From Fictibacillus macauensis ZFHKF-1 (GTDB lineage Bacteria > Bacillota > Bacilli > Bacillales > Fictibacillaceae), in the NCBI RefSeq assembly GCF_000269865.1, contig NZ_AKKV01000021.1, forward strand, positions 149,432 through 213,431: a DNA stretch of 64,000 bases, given 5' to 3'. Positions 16,525 to 27,161 of this stretch are shown here, in pieces. Positions within the stretch are counted from its first letter, which is position 1. The number at the start of each line of letters is the position of its first letter. The notes beneath the pieces were generated by a model. The model did not search any database. It was not told the origin of the DNA and was given only the letters and a program-made list of their open reading frames with translations. Position numbers and translations under genes: made by a program.

Positions 16525-17292
16525 TTATGAACTCGCCATGACTTCACGATCGAACCAACGAATCTTCTCACGCAACTGCACGACATCTCCAACGATAAAA
16601 AGTGCTGGATGTGAAATGTTCGCTTGTTGTGCAACGTGTTCAATTGTTTCTAAATTACCGGTTACCGTACGCTGTCGCTTCGTTGTACCCCACTCGATGA
16701 CTGCAGCCGGTGTTGTTGATTTTTTGCCATGCTTTATTAATTCCGTACATATATGATGCATATTGCCAATTCCCATATAAAAGGCAAGCGTATCGCTTCC
16801 AAGTGCAAGCGCCTCCCAATGAATATAATCTTGTCCCTTCTCTTGACGACCATGTCCGGTTACAATCGTAAAAGTCGTTGCATGATCACGATGCGTAACG
16901 GGAATGCCCGCATAAGCTGGTGCCGCAATACCCGCTGTTACACCAGGAACAATTTCAAAGGGAATTTCATGATAAGCAAGTACTTCCGCTTCTTCGCCGA
17001 CACGTCCAAATACACACGGATCGCCACCTTTTAAGCGCGTAACAACTTTCCCTTGTAACGCTTTTTCTACTAACACATCGTGAATCTGTTCTTGAATCAG
17101 AGCATGCTTTCCAGGAAGCTTCCCGCAATAAATAAGCTCTGCATCCTTTTTTGCGTACTCTAAAAGTTCCATATTAATTAAGCGATCATACGCAATAACA
17201 TCCGCCTGCTGAATACACTCCATACCACGCACGGTAATGAGTTTCGGATCGCCCGGCCCTGCTCCTACTAAATATACTGTTCCTTTATTCAT
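16525..17292 (-). CDS. cobA: Uroporphyrinogen-III C-methyltransferase
   Basis: A 255-residue SAM-dependent methylase that adds two methyls to uroporphyrinogen III to give precorrin-2, the entry step to sirohaem and cobalamin. It starts with VYLVGAGPGDPKLITVRG. RLKGGDPCVFGR and GVTAGIAAPAYAGIPVTHR are conserved in CobA/SUMT. It overlaps sirC by eight bases. It is a stand-alone methylase, not fused to HemD or to a CysG dehydrogenase domain. Confidence 0.95.
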   Translation of the reverse strand: MNKGTVYLVGAGPGDPKLITVRGMECIQQADVIAYDRLINMELLEYAKKDAELIYCGKLPGKHALIQEQIHDVLVEKALQGKVVTRLKGGDPCVFGRVGEEAEVLAYHEIPFEIVPGVTAGIAAPAYAGIPVTHRDHATTFTIVTGHGRQEKGQDYIHWEALALGSDTLAFYMGIGNMHHICTELIKHGKKSTTPAAVIEWGTTKRQRTVTGNLETIEHVAQQANISHPALFIVGDVVQLREKIRWFDREVMASS

Positions 17293-17920
17293 GCGCTCCG
17301 TCTCCTTCCTTACACCACACTTGAAACAAGCGCTCTTGTTCTTGTCTCGATTGTTGCTGAAATTCTTTATCTAGCAATCTTGTTAATATTTCTTTGCGTT
17401 TCGCTTCCTGTTGAATCGTTTCTTTTACCGTTTGTCTCGCTTGCGCAAGAAAATCGAGATAGGCAGCAAACTGAGCATCATACGTTGCCGCTAGGTCTTT
17501 CGTTATTTGCTTTGCAACACCAGGACTAGCACCGGTTGTTGAAACCGCAATGGTTAGTTTGCCACGCGTCATGCGCGCCGGTACGGTGAAATTCCCAGTC
17601 TCTGGAGCATCCACAACACAAAGTAATGACGAAGACGCCGTTGCCTGTGCTACCGCTTGATTCACAGTCTCGTCATTCGTTGCTGCTATAACAAGGAACG
17701 CATGAGTAAGATCACTTGTTTGAAAGTTACGTCTTTTCCATAGAAGTTCCTTTGCGTTTGCCCATTGTTCTACGTCAGCAGAAGCTGTTGGACTAACCAC
17801 CGTAACGTTTGCACCTGCTTCTTTTAAACATTTGATTTTATGTGTAGCAATGCGTCCGCCTCCAATAACGACAGCTTTCTTGCCTTGCATATCTAGCATG
17901 ATTGGATAGGGCTGACTCAT
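17285..17920 (-). CDS. sirC: Precorrin-2 dehydrogenase (SirC-like)
   Basis: A 211-residue NAD-dependent dehydrogenase that oxidises precorrin-2 to sirohydrochlorin, the substrate of CbiX. The Rossmann start is MLDMQGKKAVVIGGGRIAT, followed by a CysG-type dimerisation region (TTGASPGVAKQITKDL). There is no methylase domain, as in B. megaterium SirC. Its ATG overlaps the TGA of cbiP. Confidence 0.9.
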   Translation of the reverse strand: MSQPYPIMLDMQGKKAVVIGGGRIATHKIKCLKEAGANVTVVSPTASADVEQWANAKELLWKRRNFQTSDLTHAFLVIAATNDETVNQAVAQATASSSLLCVVDAPETGNFTVPARMTRGKLTIAVSTTGASPGVAKQITKDLAATYDAQFAAYLDFLAQARQTVKETIQQEAKRKEILTRLLDKEFQQQSRQEQERLFQVWCKEGDGAHE

Positions 17921-19449
17921 ACAGAACTCCTTTTTAGCATCCTGTTCTCTTGATACACACGCATATGCTCATATAGTTTATCCATGTTTACATGCGTGCG
18001 AACATGATCAGCTAACGTGTTAAAACTTTCTTCACGAAGTTCTAAAAAACGCAATGGTTCTATCTTTTTTGGTGCACCTTTTTGCACACGAAGTTGATTT
18101 AATAAGGCAAGACGAAATTCATCATTATGAAAAAGATGATGAAAGTACGTACCAATAATTTGTTCCGTTTCGTTTTTCACACCATCTAAATGCCCGTTTT
18201 GCGTTTGAATCCAACGATTGGCGTCATCATCAATGACCGATTGTCCCATATGTATTTCGTAACCGTTAATCTCATAATGCTTTTCAGCAAACAAAGCAAC
18301 GCCTTGTGAACGAACTGTCGTTTTCTCTTGTAATAACGTTGTCGTAATTGGCAACAGCCCTAAACCACGTTCTTCTTCGTGCGTTGTTTCCACATGATCT
18401 GGATCACGTACAATCGTTCCAAGCATTTGATAGCCACCACAGATGCCAAATATTTTTGTTTTGCCTTGATTCGCTAACTGCAGAATTTCATCGTACAAGC
18501 CTGAATTCTTAAGATGTTGTAAATCCTCAATCGTATTTTTACTGCCGGGTAAAATGAGTAAATCGGGCGAATGAAGCTCTGACGCTTTTTTTACGAAGCG
18601 AACCGAACAGTCCTCTTCGGCAAAGAAAGGATCGATATCTGTAAAATTTGAAATCATCGGATATTGAATAACAGCAATGTCTATTAATTTTTGCGCATCA
18701 CGGTGTTGTTGATAACTACTGAGCACAACAGAATCCTCTGCCTCAATTGTCAAATTCGGAATATAAGGAATGACGCCAAGCACCGGTACGCCAGTATACT
18801 CTTCAAACCATGACAGTCCTGGTTCTAAGAGGGTTACATCGCCACGAAACTTATTGATGACCACCCCAACAATTCGTGCCCGATCTTCCTTTTCCACTAA
18901 TTGGAGTGTACCTACTAGACTAGCAAACACGCCACCTTTTTCGATATCACCGACAAGAATCACAGGTGCATCAGCCAGCTGTGCTACTTTCATGTTGACA
19001 AGTTCACGATCATTCAAGTTTATTTCTGCCGGACTTCCCGCTCCTTCAATTACGACACATTCATATTGTTCATAGAGACAGTGAATAGCTTCTTCTATTA
19101 AACGCAACCCTTCATTATAGAACGAGCGACGATAGTCAAAAGCATTCATATTCTTATACGGCTTGCCGTGTACAACAATTTGCGAATCATTTTCACGACT
19201 TGGCTTTATAAGAATAGGATTCATATATGTCGTTGCCTCAATACCGGCAGCTTCTGCTTGCACTCCTTGAGCCCGACCGATCTCCCTACCATCAATCGTA
19301 ATATATGAATTTAATGCCATATTCTGCGATTTAAACGGAGCTGTTCGGTAACCATCTTGTGAAAAAATGCGACATAGTGCCGTTGTAATCACACTTTTAC
19401 CTGCGTCAGAATGAGTGCCTTGAACCATAATGGAAAGAGAATCACGCAT
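17917..19449 (-). CDS. cbiP: Cobyric acid synthase (CbiP/CobQ)
   Basis: A 510-residue glutamine-dependent amidotransferase that amidates side chains b, d, e and g of adenosylcobyrinic acid diamide. The N-terminal ATPase domain begins IMVQGTHSDAGKSVITTALC with SQNMALNSYIT. The C-terminal class I GATase domain has FGICGGYQMLG with its catalytic Cys, and later FHHLF. It overlaps cbiA by eight bases. From memory, the B. megaterium main cob operon does not carry cbiP at this place, so its position here is noteworthy. Confidence 0.95.
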   Translation of the reverse strand: MRDSLSIMVQGTHSDAGKSVITTALCRIFSQDGYRTAPFKSQNMALNSYITIDGREIGRAQGVQAEAAGIEATTYMNPILIKPSRENDSQIVVHGKPYKNMNAFDYRRSFYNEGLRLIEEAIHCLYEQYECVVIEGAGSPAEINLNDRELVNMKVAQLADAPVILVGDIEKGGVFASLVGTLQLVEKEDRARIVGVVINKFRGDVTLLEPGLSWFEEYTGVPVLGVIPYIPNLTIEAEDSVVLSSYQQHRDAQKLIDIAVIQYPMISNFTDIDPFFAEEDCSVRFVKKASELHSPDLLILPGSKNTIEDLQHLKNSGLYDEILQLANQGKTKIFGICGGYQMLGTIVRDPDHVETTHEEERGLGLLPITTTLLQEKTTVRSQGVALFAEKHYEINGYEIHMGQSVIDDDANRWIQTQNGHLDGVKNETEQIIGTYFHHLFHNDEFRLALLNQLRVQKGAPKKIEPLRFLELREESFNTLADHVRTHVNMDKLYEHMRVYQENRMLKRSSV

Positions 19450-20815
19450 GTTGTTTCCGCTCCTGACAGACTTTCATCCAATTTTCTACCATTTCTGGAG
19501 AGGATGCGAAATGAAAATGTGCGTAACCGGCGACAAGGTTATTCACTCGATACCCTTCTTTTTTCACACCACGCATCCCTTTCGTTTCATACGCATAGGT
19601 CAAGTCTTCCGTTGCTTGAAACGTTGAATAATGAAATTCATGGCCTTTCGCTAGTTGACCTTGCTTCAATAAAAAATGCTCGTGTTCAACTGTAATTTCT
19701 CGATAACCGAGCGCAGCACGCTTACGTTGCATAACAGCCGTCCCAGGGATGACACCGACCATTTCATGCGTAGCTCCATCGGTCGTTTGAATGGCTTCTG
19801 TTAAGTACATAAAGCCACCGCACTCTGCAAGGGTAGGAATTCCGGCCTGAATAGCTTGTTTAATTGATTGTTTGACTGCTGTCATTTGCGACAATTCTTT
19901 AGCGAACTCTTCCGGAAAGCCACCGCCAATATATAGTGCTTGTGCATCTGCTGGTACTACTTCTCCTTTTAACGGGGAAAAGAAGTGAAGATGTGCTCCG
20001 TACGCTCTTAATAGTTCCAAATTCTCTTCATAATAAAAGTTAAAAGCAGAATCACGAGCAACCGCTACGTTTACAGGAGGCATGTCACGTGTTGCAAAAA
20101 GGGACGAGGGCTGCTCTGTAAGCGCTGGTGCTTCGGCTAGTTGAAGCAACAGATCAAGATCGATGGTTTCTTCCACTAATTGTCCGAGCTCATTGAAGAA
20201 AGGATCTAAATCACCTCGCTCAATGGAAGGTATAAGACCTAAATGTCGCTCAGGAATGTGCAATGCCTCATGACGACTTAAATAGCCAATCACAGGTACA
20301 TGACATTCTTGCTCAATCGCTGTTTTCACAATGTTAAAATGACCTTTTGAACCAACTTTATTGGCAATGACACCCACAATGTTCGGACCCGTAGCAAGCA
20401 TTTGAAAACCTTTCACAATTGCCGCTGCACTGCGGGCCATACTTGCACAATTTACGACTAGAATGACGGGACTTTCAGTTAACATGGCGACCTCAGCTGT
20501 GCTTCCAGCATTGGTTCGCGGATCTTTTCCATCAAAAAAGCCCATTACGCCTTCAACAACGGCAATATCAGCATCCACTTGTCCACGGTGAGCAATCTCC
20601 ATAACCGCTTCTTTTGAAGTCATCCAACTATCAAGATTACGTGAAACACGTCCCGTTACTGCTGTATGATAGGTTGGATCAATATAATCTGGGCCACATT
20701 TAAAGCCTTGAACAGTTAACCCACGCTGATGCAATGCCTTCATAATGCCGATCGTTACTGTCGTTTTACCAACACCGCTTCCTGTTCCAGCAATAACAAT
20801 GCGCTTATTCCCCAT
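19442..20815 (-). CDS. cbiA: Cobyrinic acid a,c-diamide synthase
   Basis: An amidotransferase of about 457 residues that converts cobyrinic acid to the a,c-diamide. RIVIAGTGSGVGKTTVTIG is the ATP-binding loop. The GATase domain has IPTLAECGGFMYL with the catalytic Cys, plus LGYREI and the C-terminal HFHF. ATG 20815 is chosen because AAGGAGAG lies seven bases upstream; the ATG at 20833 precedes that site and overlaps the cbiG stop. Confidence 0.95.
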   Translation of the reverse strand: MGNKRIVIAGTGSGVGKTTVTIGIMKALHQRGLTVQGFKCGPDYIDPTYHTAVTGRVSRNLDSWMTSKEAVMEIAHRGQVDADIAVVEGVMGFFDGKDPRTNAGSTAEVAMLTESPVILVVNCASMARSAAAIVKGFQMLATGPNIVGVIANKVGSKGHFNIVKTAIEQECHVPVIGYLSRHEALHIPERHLGLIPSIERGDLDPFFNELGQLVEETIDLDLLLQLAEAPALTEQPSSLFATRDMPPVNVAVARDSAFNFYYEENLELLRAYGAHLHFFSPLKGEVVPADAQALYIGGGFPEEFAKELSQMTAVKQSIKQAIQAGIPTLAECGGFMYLTEAIQTTDGATHEMVGVIPGTAVMQRKRAALGYREITVEHEHFLLKQGQLAKGHEFHYSTFQATEDLTYAYETKGMRGVKKEGYRVNNLVAGYAHFHFASSPEMVENWMKVCQERKQHA

Positions 20816-20829
20816 ACTCGTACTCTCCT

Positions 20830-21957
20830 TCATTCGTGAGAAATGAGTCCAACCGAAATCGTTACATTTCCTGATTTTTTCTTAACAAGTTCTAACGCAG
20901 AGGCGCCACTTGCTAGCTTAGCAGCCGGTTCACTAACTCCATAAGCACCTGTATATTTATAAACGGTTTGTGAAGGGTCTTCAATCGTAACCTCATTAAG
21001 TTGTTCCGGTGTATAGCACGTAAAGTCCCAGTTAAAGCGCGCCACCGTATCAAGCAACCCTTGTTCGTCACTCTTCAAATTAATGGTGGCAATTCCTTTC
21101 ACACTTTTAATAGAAATACGTAATTCAGTTAACGTTTCCTCAATAACCTGTTGAATTTCTTCTTGTGACGTGCCACGATTACAACCTATACCTAGAATCA
21201 CGACTTTCGGTCGATACAGAACGCCATTGGTAAGAATGCCTTGTTCCTCTTGCGTTAATAAGCGATGTGTAATAACGAGTGCCGCATCTGGCTTATGTTG
21301 CAGTGCCTCGGCAATTGAAGGAACTGTAAATAAATGGGCAGGCATCGGACGATCTTGCTCCCACCACCCTTTTTCCCCTGATTCTTGAACAATCGCTACC
21401 CGTTCTTCATTAACTACTGAAGCCGAAACGGGAGTAAGCTTCTCTGCGGAATCCCATACCCAACCGAATCGTTTTCCGAACAGATCAACAGGAATTGTTT
21501 TCTGCACATCTGATGCGGTCGTAATGACAGGAGTTGCTCCTAGTAGCGCCGCAATTTCCTTTGTTAGTTCATTAGCACCACCAAGATGTCCAGAAAGAAC
21601 AGAGATGGCATATTGGCCTTTGTCATCTAGCACGACCACACCAGGATCGGTTTTTTTATCTTTTAATATGGGTGCAATCATGCGAACGACCGCACCGAGT
21701 GAAATAATTAAGATAATTCCTTTATATTCTTTAAAAAGAGCAGGTAACAGTAAGCGCACACTGCCTTCAAACAGTTGAATGTGCTTTGCCGATTCGTCTC
21801 CTTTTTCAAACTTTTTCATATAGTACAAATCAGTCTGTTGAAAAACGCCTTGTAATTTACGAGCAAGCGCTACCCCGTGCTTTGTAATAGCAACGAGCGC
21901 ATAATCATGTCTCGTTACGACGTTAGGCACACTTCCTTCTAGTAGCACATGGTTCAT
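20830..21957 (-). CDS. cbiG: Cobalt-precorrin-5A hydrolase
   Basis: A 375-residue CbiG, which opens the delta-lactone of cobalt-precorrin-5A and releases acetaldehyde, the ring-contraction step of the anaerobic pathway. The central domain has LLPALFKEYKGIILIISLGAVVRMIAP and VSVLSGHLGGANELT. The C-terminal CbiG/CobE domain has ILGIGCNRGTSQEEI and ends KKSGNVTISVGLISHE. It overlaps cbiF by the bases ATGA. Confidence 0.93.
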   Translation of the reverse strand: MNHVLLEGSVPNVVTRHDYALVAITKHGVALARKLQGVFQQTDLYYMKKFEKGDESAKHIQLFEGSVRLLLPALFKEYKGIILIISLGAVVRMIAPILKDKKTDPGVVVLDDKGQYAISVLSGHLGGANELTKEIAALLGATPVITTASDVQKTIPVDLFGKRFGWVWDSAEKLTPVSASVVNEERVAIVQESGEKGWWEQDRPMPAHLFTVPSIAEALQHKPDAALVITHRLLTQEEQGILTNGVLYRPKVVILGIGCNRGTSQEEIQQVIEETLTELRISIKSVKGIATINLKSDEQGLLDTVARFNWDFTCYTPEQLNEVTIEDPSQTVYKYTGAYGVSEPAAKLASGASALELVKKKSGNVTISVGLISHE

Positions 21958-22727
21958 GATGTAACTCCTTTTCGGAATCCGTGGGTAAATGTTTTATCAT
22001 AAAGCTTGGAGCGAAAATCCTTTTCATGAATGTGCTCATCGAGTGCCCAACCCGCTAAAATCATTACTTGCTTTCGCATCCCATTACGCTTTAAGTCTTC
22101 ATCTAATTGCTCAAGCGTCGTTCGGACAATTTTTTCATCTGGCCAGGTTGCTTTATACACAGCAGCTACAGGCGTATCTTTACTCCAGCCTGCTTCTAAA
22201 AACTCATTAACGATTTTTTTCGTAAGCGTGGCACTTAAAAAGAGCGCAATCGTACAATGATGACTAGCCAAATCTTTTAATTTTTCCCGATCCGGCATTT
22301 TCGTACGACCTTCTGCTCGTGTTAAAATAACCGTTTGTGTTAAATCAGGAACCGTTAGTTCGGCACCGATCGCGGCAGCGGAGGCAAAGACTGAGCTGAC
22401 ACCAGGAATAATTTCTACATGTACACCTTGTTGTTTTAAGAGCGTCATTTGTTCAAGTGTTGCGCCATAAACAGCGGGATCACCGGTATGAACACGCACA
22501 ACTTTTTTTCCTTCTTTTACGTAGGACACCATTGTGTTGACCATTTCTTCTAAGTGCATTCCAGCCGTCTTAATTACTGTCGCATCTTCACGACTTTTTG
22601 CAATCAGTGCTTCACTTACGAGTGAATCTGCATACATCACCACATCTGCTTCTTGCAACAACCGTAACCCTTTTACTGTAATTAAATCCGGATCTCCTGG
22701 ACCTGCTCCAATAATTGTTATCTTCAT
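21954..22727 (-). CDS. cbiF: Cobalt-precorrin-4 C11-methyltransferase
   Basis: A 257-residue SAM methylase of the tetrapyrrole methylase fold. It begins ITIIGAGPGDPDLITVKGLR and contains RVHTGDPAVYGA and PGVSSVFASAAAIGAELTVP, typical of CbiF/CobM. It methylates C11 of cobalt-precorrin-4. Its ATG shares bases with the cbiL stop (TAATG), and it overlaps cbiG by four bases. Confidence 0.94.
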   Translation of the reverse strand: MKITIIGAGPGDPDLITVKGLRLLQEADVVMYADSLVSEALIAKSREDATVIKTAGMHLEEMVNTMVSYVKEGKKVVRVHTGDPAVYGATLEQMTLLKQQGVHVEIIPGVSSVFASAAAIGAELTVPDLTQTVILTRAEGRTKMPDREKLKDLASHHCTIALFLSATLTKKIVNEFLEAGWSKDTPVAAVYKATWPDEKIVRTTLEQLDEDLKRNGMRKQVMILAGWALDEHIHEKDFRSKLYDKTFTHGFRKGVTS

Positions 22728-23428
22728 TATTTTCTCACCACCATTAATGTTAAGTATTCAAGCTCTGCATGCTCTAGTTCATTTATATCCCAAACCACTT
22801 CTTCATCAGATGTTACTTTTGTAACGACTTTTGCTTTGTCCATTAAGTTCAATTCACGCAACACGTTAAGCATAAGCGGCATTACTTTCGCTACTTTAAT
22901 AAAAAAGATGCAATCATGCTCCACAATCGCTTTTTTCATGGCTTCATAATCATCGCGGGCCGGAATAATTGCAACATGATCATCGCCTTCTGCTAGGGCA
23001 AGACCTAGTGCAGAAGCTGTCCCATTAATGGAAGAAATGCCGGGAACGGTTTGGATTGGAACGTCTGGATGACGCTCTTTCATCATGTTCATCATATGAA
23101 TGAACGTACTATACAAAAGCGGATCGCCCTCTGTTACAAAGGCAACATCTTTTCCTTGTGAAAGCTTGTCATAAACCGTCTCCACAGTATGGGACCATTC
23201 GCGTTCTAAAATGACTGGATCTTTTGTCATCGGAAAAATGAGGCCTAGCATTTCTTTGCCACTATCTTTTAAATACACATCTACAATCTTATGCGCATAA
23301 CTTTTCGTACCTTTGCGTTTTTTCGGATACGCAATAACGGGAGATTCTTTTAATTTACGAAAAGCTTTTACGGTTAATAGTTCTGGATCTCCTGGGCCCA
23401 CGCCAAGTCCATATAATGTACCTGTCAT
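22727..23428 (-). CDS. cbiL: Cobalt-factor II/precorrin-2 C20-methyltransferase
   Basis: A 233-residue tetrapyrrole methylase of the CbiL/CobI type. [22 protein letters not shown] opens the SAM fold; [13 protein letters not shown] and [15 protein letters not shown] follow. In the anaerobic route it methylates C20 of cobalt-sirohydrochlorin (cobalt-factor II). It overlaps cbiET by ATGA. Confidence 0.94.
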   Translation of the reverse strand: MTGTLYGLGVGPGDPELLTVKAFRKLKESPVIAYPKKRKGTKSYAHKIVDVYLKDSGKEMLGLIFPMTKDPVILEREWSHTVETVYDKLSQGKDVAFVTEGDPLLYSTFIHMMNMMKERHPDVPIQTVPGISSINGTASALGLALAEGDDHVAIIPARDDYEAMKKAIVEHDCIFFIKVAKVMPLMLNVLRELNLMDKAKVVTKVTSDEEVVWDINELEHAELEYLTLMVVRK

Positions 23429-24636
23429 CCTTCTTCTCCTACTTTCTGAGTTGCTTTAATAATATAAATAGGATTTAATCCTTCAAATCGCGTTAAATTA
23501 AGAATTGGCTTACTTCTGGAAATTTGTGCAAGCGTCACGTTTGTTTCATAGTTACGTTGTTTAAAAGCCTCAAGTGCTTGAGCTAAGTTTTCAATCGTCA
23601 CCGCATTTAAAACAATTGCCCCACCAGGCTTTAGACGACTGCAGCACACATCAAGAATTTGTTCCATTCCGCCTGCTGTTCCACCTATAAAAATAGCATC
23701 TGGATCTGGAAATTCTTCAAGACGTTCGGGGGCTTTACCACCAATTGCCGTAATGTCAGCTCGAAACTTCTTCATATTTTCATAGCAGTTTGCTAAGTCC
23801 TGCTCATTTTTTTCGATAGCAAATACCGCGCCTTCTCGTGCTAATTTTGCAGCTTCAATCGCTACAGAACCCGTACACGTTCCAATATCCCAAACCGTAC
23901 TATCTTCTCGAAGAGCAAGGGCACCAAGACTTAAGGTGCGAATTTCTTTTTTCGTAATAAGTCCTTTATCCGGTTTACGTTGTGTAAAGGCTTCATCTTC
24001 CATACTAAAACGCCAAGAAGGTCCTTCTGTTTCTTGCTTTAAGATCACGACATTTAACGATGAACCCTGCCACTGAGTCATATCCTCTAGCGTCATATGC
24101 GTACAACGCTCTGTTTCGCCACCTAAGTTTTCAGCTACAAAAGCGCTATATTCTGTCATCCCAAACGAAAGCATATAGTCGGCAATGGCAGCTGGAGAAT
24201 TTGTTTCATCCGTTAATAATGCAACCTTTTTCTTACCATCCACTTTTTGTGCCAATCCTTTTATTGAACGGCCATGTAAACTAATTACGCGTGCATCTTG
24301 GTGACTTTCTTTCATTTTGGCAAAAGCCAGTTGCACCGAGCTTACATACGGATAGATATCGACATCTACGCGCTGAGCTAAATAGTGACCAATTCCAAAA
24401 AAGAGCGGATCGCCACTAGCTAAAACAACAACGTTTCGCTGTTCGTTCTGCAACTGAGCTAAGAGCGCCTTTAAACCACCTTTAATTACTAGCTTTTCCC
24501 CTTTATAGTGGGGGAAAAATGCTAAATGACGTTCGCCACCGACGAGCAACTCGCTGTCTTCAATCATTTGTAAATAGGGAGGCAATAAATGATGTATTTC
24601 ATCGCCCATTCCAATTACTTTAATGCTCGCTGTCAT
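23425..24636 (-). CDS. cbiET: Fused cobalt-precorrin-7 C5-methyltransferase / C15-methyltransferase (decarboxylating)
   Basis: A 403-residue fusion. Residues 1 to about 200 are CbiE ([45 protein letters not shown]). Residues from about 215 are CbiT, a Rossmann-type methylase with [19 protein letters not shown] and the motif [15 protein letters not shown]. Together they methylate C5 and C15 and decarboxylate the ring-C acetate. The fusion equals CobL of the aerobic pathway and CbiET of B. megaterium. It overlaps cbiD by 17 bases. Confidence 0.95.
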   Translation of the reverse strand: MTASIKVIGMGDEIHHLLPPYLQMIEDSELLVGGERHLAFFPHYKGEKLVIKGGLKALLAQLQNEQRNVVVLASGDPLFFGIGHYLAQRVDVDIYPYVSSVQLAFAKMKESHQDARVISLHGRSIKGLAQKVDGKKKVALLTDETNSPAAIADYMLSFGMTEYSAFVAENLGGETERCTHMTLEDMTQWQGSSLNVVILKQETEGPSWRFSMEDEAFTQRKPDKGLITKKEIRTLSLGALALREDSTVWDIGTCTGSVAIEAAKLAREGAVFAIEKNEQDLANCYENMKKFRADITAIGGKAPERLEEFPDPDAIFIGGTAGGMEQILDVCCSRLKPGGAIVLNAVTIENLAQALEAFKQRNYETNVTLAQISRSKPILNLTRFEGLNPIYIIKATQKVGEEG

Positions 24637-25738
24637 GTTGTACCGCCTTTCCTAATAACTCACCTTTTAACGTATAAAGACTAGTTGAAACAACAAGTCC
24701 ACCTTTCATTTCTTGCCATGCATGTTCATTACAACTGCGACAAAGTTCCTCAAAGAAGGCAGTTACACCATGTTCAGCCATTAACTCGCCAACCTGAGAG
24801 GCTGTATTTGCTTCTTTTACCTGCTGAATAAGCTCTATAGCTGCACCTGCTCGTTCAGCTACTTCTGCTAAAAACGCAAAGTTAATTGGCGCGCTTTTGG
24901 AATGAACCATCATGACACCTTGCGCAACTTTAGAGAATTTCCCCATCATACCTACTAATGAGACTCGCTTCATTCCTTGGCGTTTGCACTCTTTTAACGT
25001 AAAACCAACAAAGTCACCCATTTCAATAAAAGCTTCTTCCGGAAGTTCAGGATATTCTTTAATACCATACTTCTCGCTACGACCACCGGTTGTGATCACA
25101 ACATGCTCACAACCGCTCGCTTTTGCTACCGATAACGCTTGTACGATACTCGCTTTGTACGCAGCAGACGAAAAGGGAATAACGATTCCCCTCGTGCCGA
25201 GAATCGATATACCCCCAATAATGCCTAAGCGACCATTTAACGTTTTCTTGGCAATCTCTTCCCCAGCCGGTACAGAAATGACGATTTTAACGCCGCGGTT
25301 ACACTCATGAAGCATCAGTACTTCATGAGCCATTTCGCGTAACATTTTACGAGGCACAGGGTTAATGGCCGCTTCACCGACAGGGATCGGCAGACCTGCT
25401 TTCGTTACGCGTCCAACACCTACCCCACCGTCAATCACAATAGTGTTATCTTCATGCCATGACACTTCTGCTAAAATAAGCGCTTGATGGGTCGCATCAG
25501 GATCATCACCAGCGTCTTTAATCGTACCAGCTACTACCGCTTCGTCTGAAACTTCACATTGCTCCATTTGAAACGTTGCGAATTTCCCTACAGGCAAGTA
25601 AATCGTCGCTTCCGTTTGTGGCTCTCCTGTAATTAACGTTATTAATGCCGCTTTCGCAGCAGCAGTTGCACAAGCTCCTGTCGTATAACCTTGCCGAAGA
25701 TTCTTCTTTTCTTCAGCACCTGTCTTACTTTTCATCAT
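24620..25738 (-). CDS. cbiD: Cobalt-precorrin-5B C1-methyltransferase
   Basis: A 372-residue CbiD, the C1 methylase specific to the anaerobic pathway. [20 protein letters not shown] is the family N-terminal signature. Further blocks are [34 protein letters not shown] and [10 protein letters not shown]. Its ATG overlaps the stop of cbiC. Together with CbiG and CbiX it marks the operon as the oxygen-independent, early-cobalt route. Confidence 0.95.
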   Translation of the reverse strand: MMKSKTGAEEKKNLRQGYTTGACATAAAKAALITLITGEPQTEATIYLPVGKFATFQMEQCEVSDEAVVAGTIKDAGDDPDATHQALILAEVSWHEDNTIVIDGGVGVGRVTKAGLPIPVGEAAINPVPRKMLREMAHEVLMLHECNRGVKIVISVPAGEEIAKKTLNGRLGIIGGISILGTRGIVIPFSSAAYKASIVQALSVAKASGCEHVVITTGGRSEKYGIKEYPELPEEAFIEMGDFVGFTLKECKRQGMKRVSLVGMMGKFSKVAQGVMMVHSKSAPINFAFLAEVAERAGAAIELIQQVKEANTASQVGELMAEHGVTAFFEELCRSCNEHAWQEMKGGLVVSTSLYTLKGELLGKAVQHDSEH

Positions 25739-26385
25739 TAAACCTGTTCAGCGAGAAGAGAAATAGCATTCAGTGCCGCTACTGTTACCGTACTACCACC
25801 TTTACGGCCGATATTCGTAATAAATGGAATATCTAGCTTTGCAAGTTCTTCCTTCGATTCTGCTGCCGACACAAAGCCAACTGGCATTCCAATTACAAGA
25901 CCAGGCTTTGCTTCTCCTTCTTTTACAAGACGAATAAGTTCAAGAAGAGCGGTAGGTGCATTGCCAATCGCATAAATGCCGCCGTCTGCTTCTTTAATCG
26001 CCTTACGAATGGAAATGATGGCTCGCGTTGTATTTAAGCGTTTCGCTTCTTTCATCACATCATCATCAGATATGTACACGTTTACTTCACCGCCGTACTT
26101 TTCAATGCGGTTTTTACTTACGCCAACTTGTACCATTTGCACGTCAGCAACGACTTTCTTTCCACTACGAATGGCTTGAATGCCTGCTGTAATAGCATCC
26201 TTGTGAAACAGCATACTCTTACCTAATTCAAAGTCAGCAGAGGCATGAATGACACGACGAACAACCGGATATTGTTCTTCTGTAAAAGGATGTTCACCAA
26301 TTTCCTCATCGATCATTTCAAAGCTTTTACCTTCAATCTCTTGTGGTTGTACTGTTAGTGGTTTAAATTCTGTCTTAAAATCCAT
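25738..26385 (-). CDS. cbiC: Cobalt-precorrin-8 methylmutase
   Basis: A CbiC/CobH of about 215 residues that moves the methyl group from C11 to C12 to give cobyrinic acid. RRVIHASADFELGKSMLF holds the conserved active-site His. KVVADVQMV and PVGFVSAAESKEEL with GRKGGSTVTVAALNAI are further family blocks. ATG 26385 (MDFKTEF) overlaps the TAA of cbiJ and has GGAG ten bases upstream; an in-frame ATG at 26406 lacks a ribosome binding site. Confidence 0.94.
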   Translation of the reverse strand: MDFKTEFKPLTVQPQEIEGKSFEMIDEEIGEHPFTEEQYPVVRRVIHASADFELGKSMLFHKDAITAGIQAIRSGKKVVADVQMVQVGVSKNRIEKYGGEVNVYISDDDVMKEAKRLNTTRAIISIRKAIKEADGGIYAIGNAPTALLELIRLVKEGEAKPGLVIGMPVGFVSAAESKEELAKLDIPFITNIGRKGGSTVTVAALNAISLLAEQV

Positions 26386-27161
26386 TACGAACGTACTCCT
26401 TTCCATTCCCGGGAAATATGGGCAATGACCTCATCATAGTGTGAATATTGATTTTCATACTGTATTTTGGGGCGTTGAATCATAATGACGGTAATCCCCA
26501 TGTCAAGAGCTGCCTCTACTTTTTCATCAACAGCTCCTTGTTTTCCGCTCTCTTTTGTAACCATCACATTAACATTAAATTGTTGAAACAACGCTTGGTT
26601 GAATGCTTTTGTAAATGGGCCTTGAATAGCTACGATATTTTTTTGTGGAAAGCCTAGCGCTTCACATTTTTCCATATTATCTTTCCGTGGCAACATGCGC
26701 GCAATTAAGGTCACATCGGGTTGATGTAACAATCGGTCGGTAAACGTTTGCAACGTTTTGCTACCTGTTGTAAGCATGACAACGCCACCCATTTCCAACG
26801 CTTTTTGCGCCGCTTCTTCATACGTGCTTACTCCCCAAAGGTGGGGATGCTCATACGTTTGCGTATCGCGCTCATAACGAATATAGGAAATGCCTTTATC
26901 TTTTGCACCCGCTATCGCATTCTTACTTGCTTCTTCCGCAAAAGGGTGGGAGGCATCGATAATCGCAGTAATACGATGCTGCTCAATCATCTCGCCCATT
27001 TCTGCTTGATTTAAACGACCTACATGCACATCAATGTGCTGATTATTCAACTCAATGGCTGCATTTTCCGTAACCACCGTTGCAAGTAATGGAAAGCCCG
27101 CTTGCTTCACTTGGATCGCAAGCTCTCTTGCATCACTCGTCCCAGCTAAAAACAAAATCAT
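26385..27161 (-). CDS. cbiJ: Cobalt-precorrin-6A reductase
   Basis: A 258-residue CbiJ/CobK reductase that reduces the macrocycle with NAD(P)H. It starts MILFLAGTSDARELA. IDASHPFAEEASKNA and GGVMLTTGSKTLQTF are conserved, as is VTKESGKQGAVDEKVEAA near the C-terminus. It overlaps cbiX by ATGA and cbiC by one base. Confidence 0.93.
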   Translation of the reverse strand: MILFLAGTSDARELAIQVKQAGFPLLATVVTENAAIELNNQHIDVHVGRLNQAEMGEMIEQHRITAIIDASHPFAEEASKNAIAGAKDKGISYIRYERDTQTYEHPHLWGVSTYEEAAQKALEMGGVVMLTTGSKTLQTFTDRLLHQPDVTLIARMLPRKDNMEKCEALGFPQKNIVAIQGPFTKAFNQALFQQFNVNVMVTKESGKQGAVDEKVEAALDMGITVIMIQRPKIQYENQYSHYDEVIAHISREWKGVRS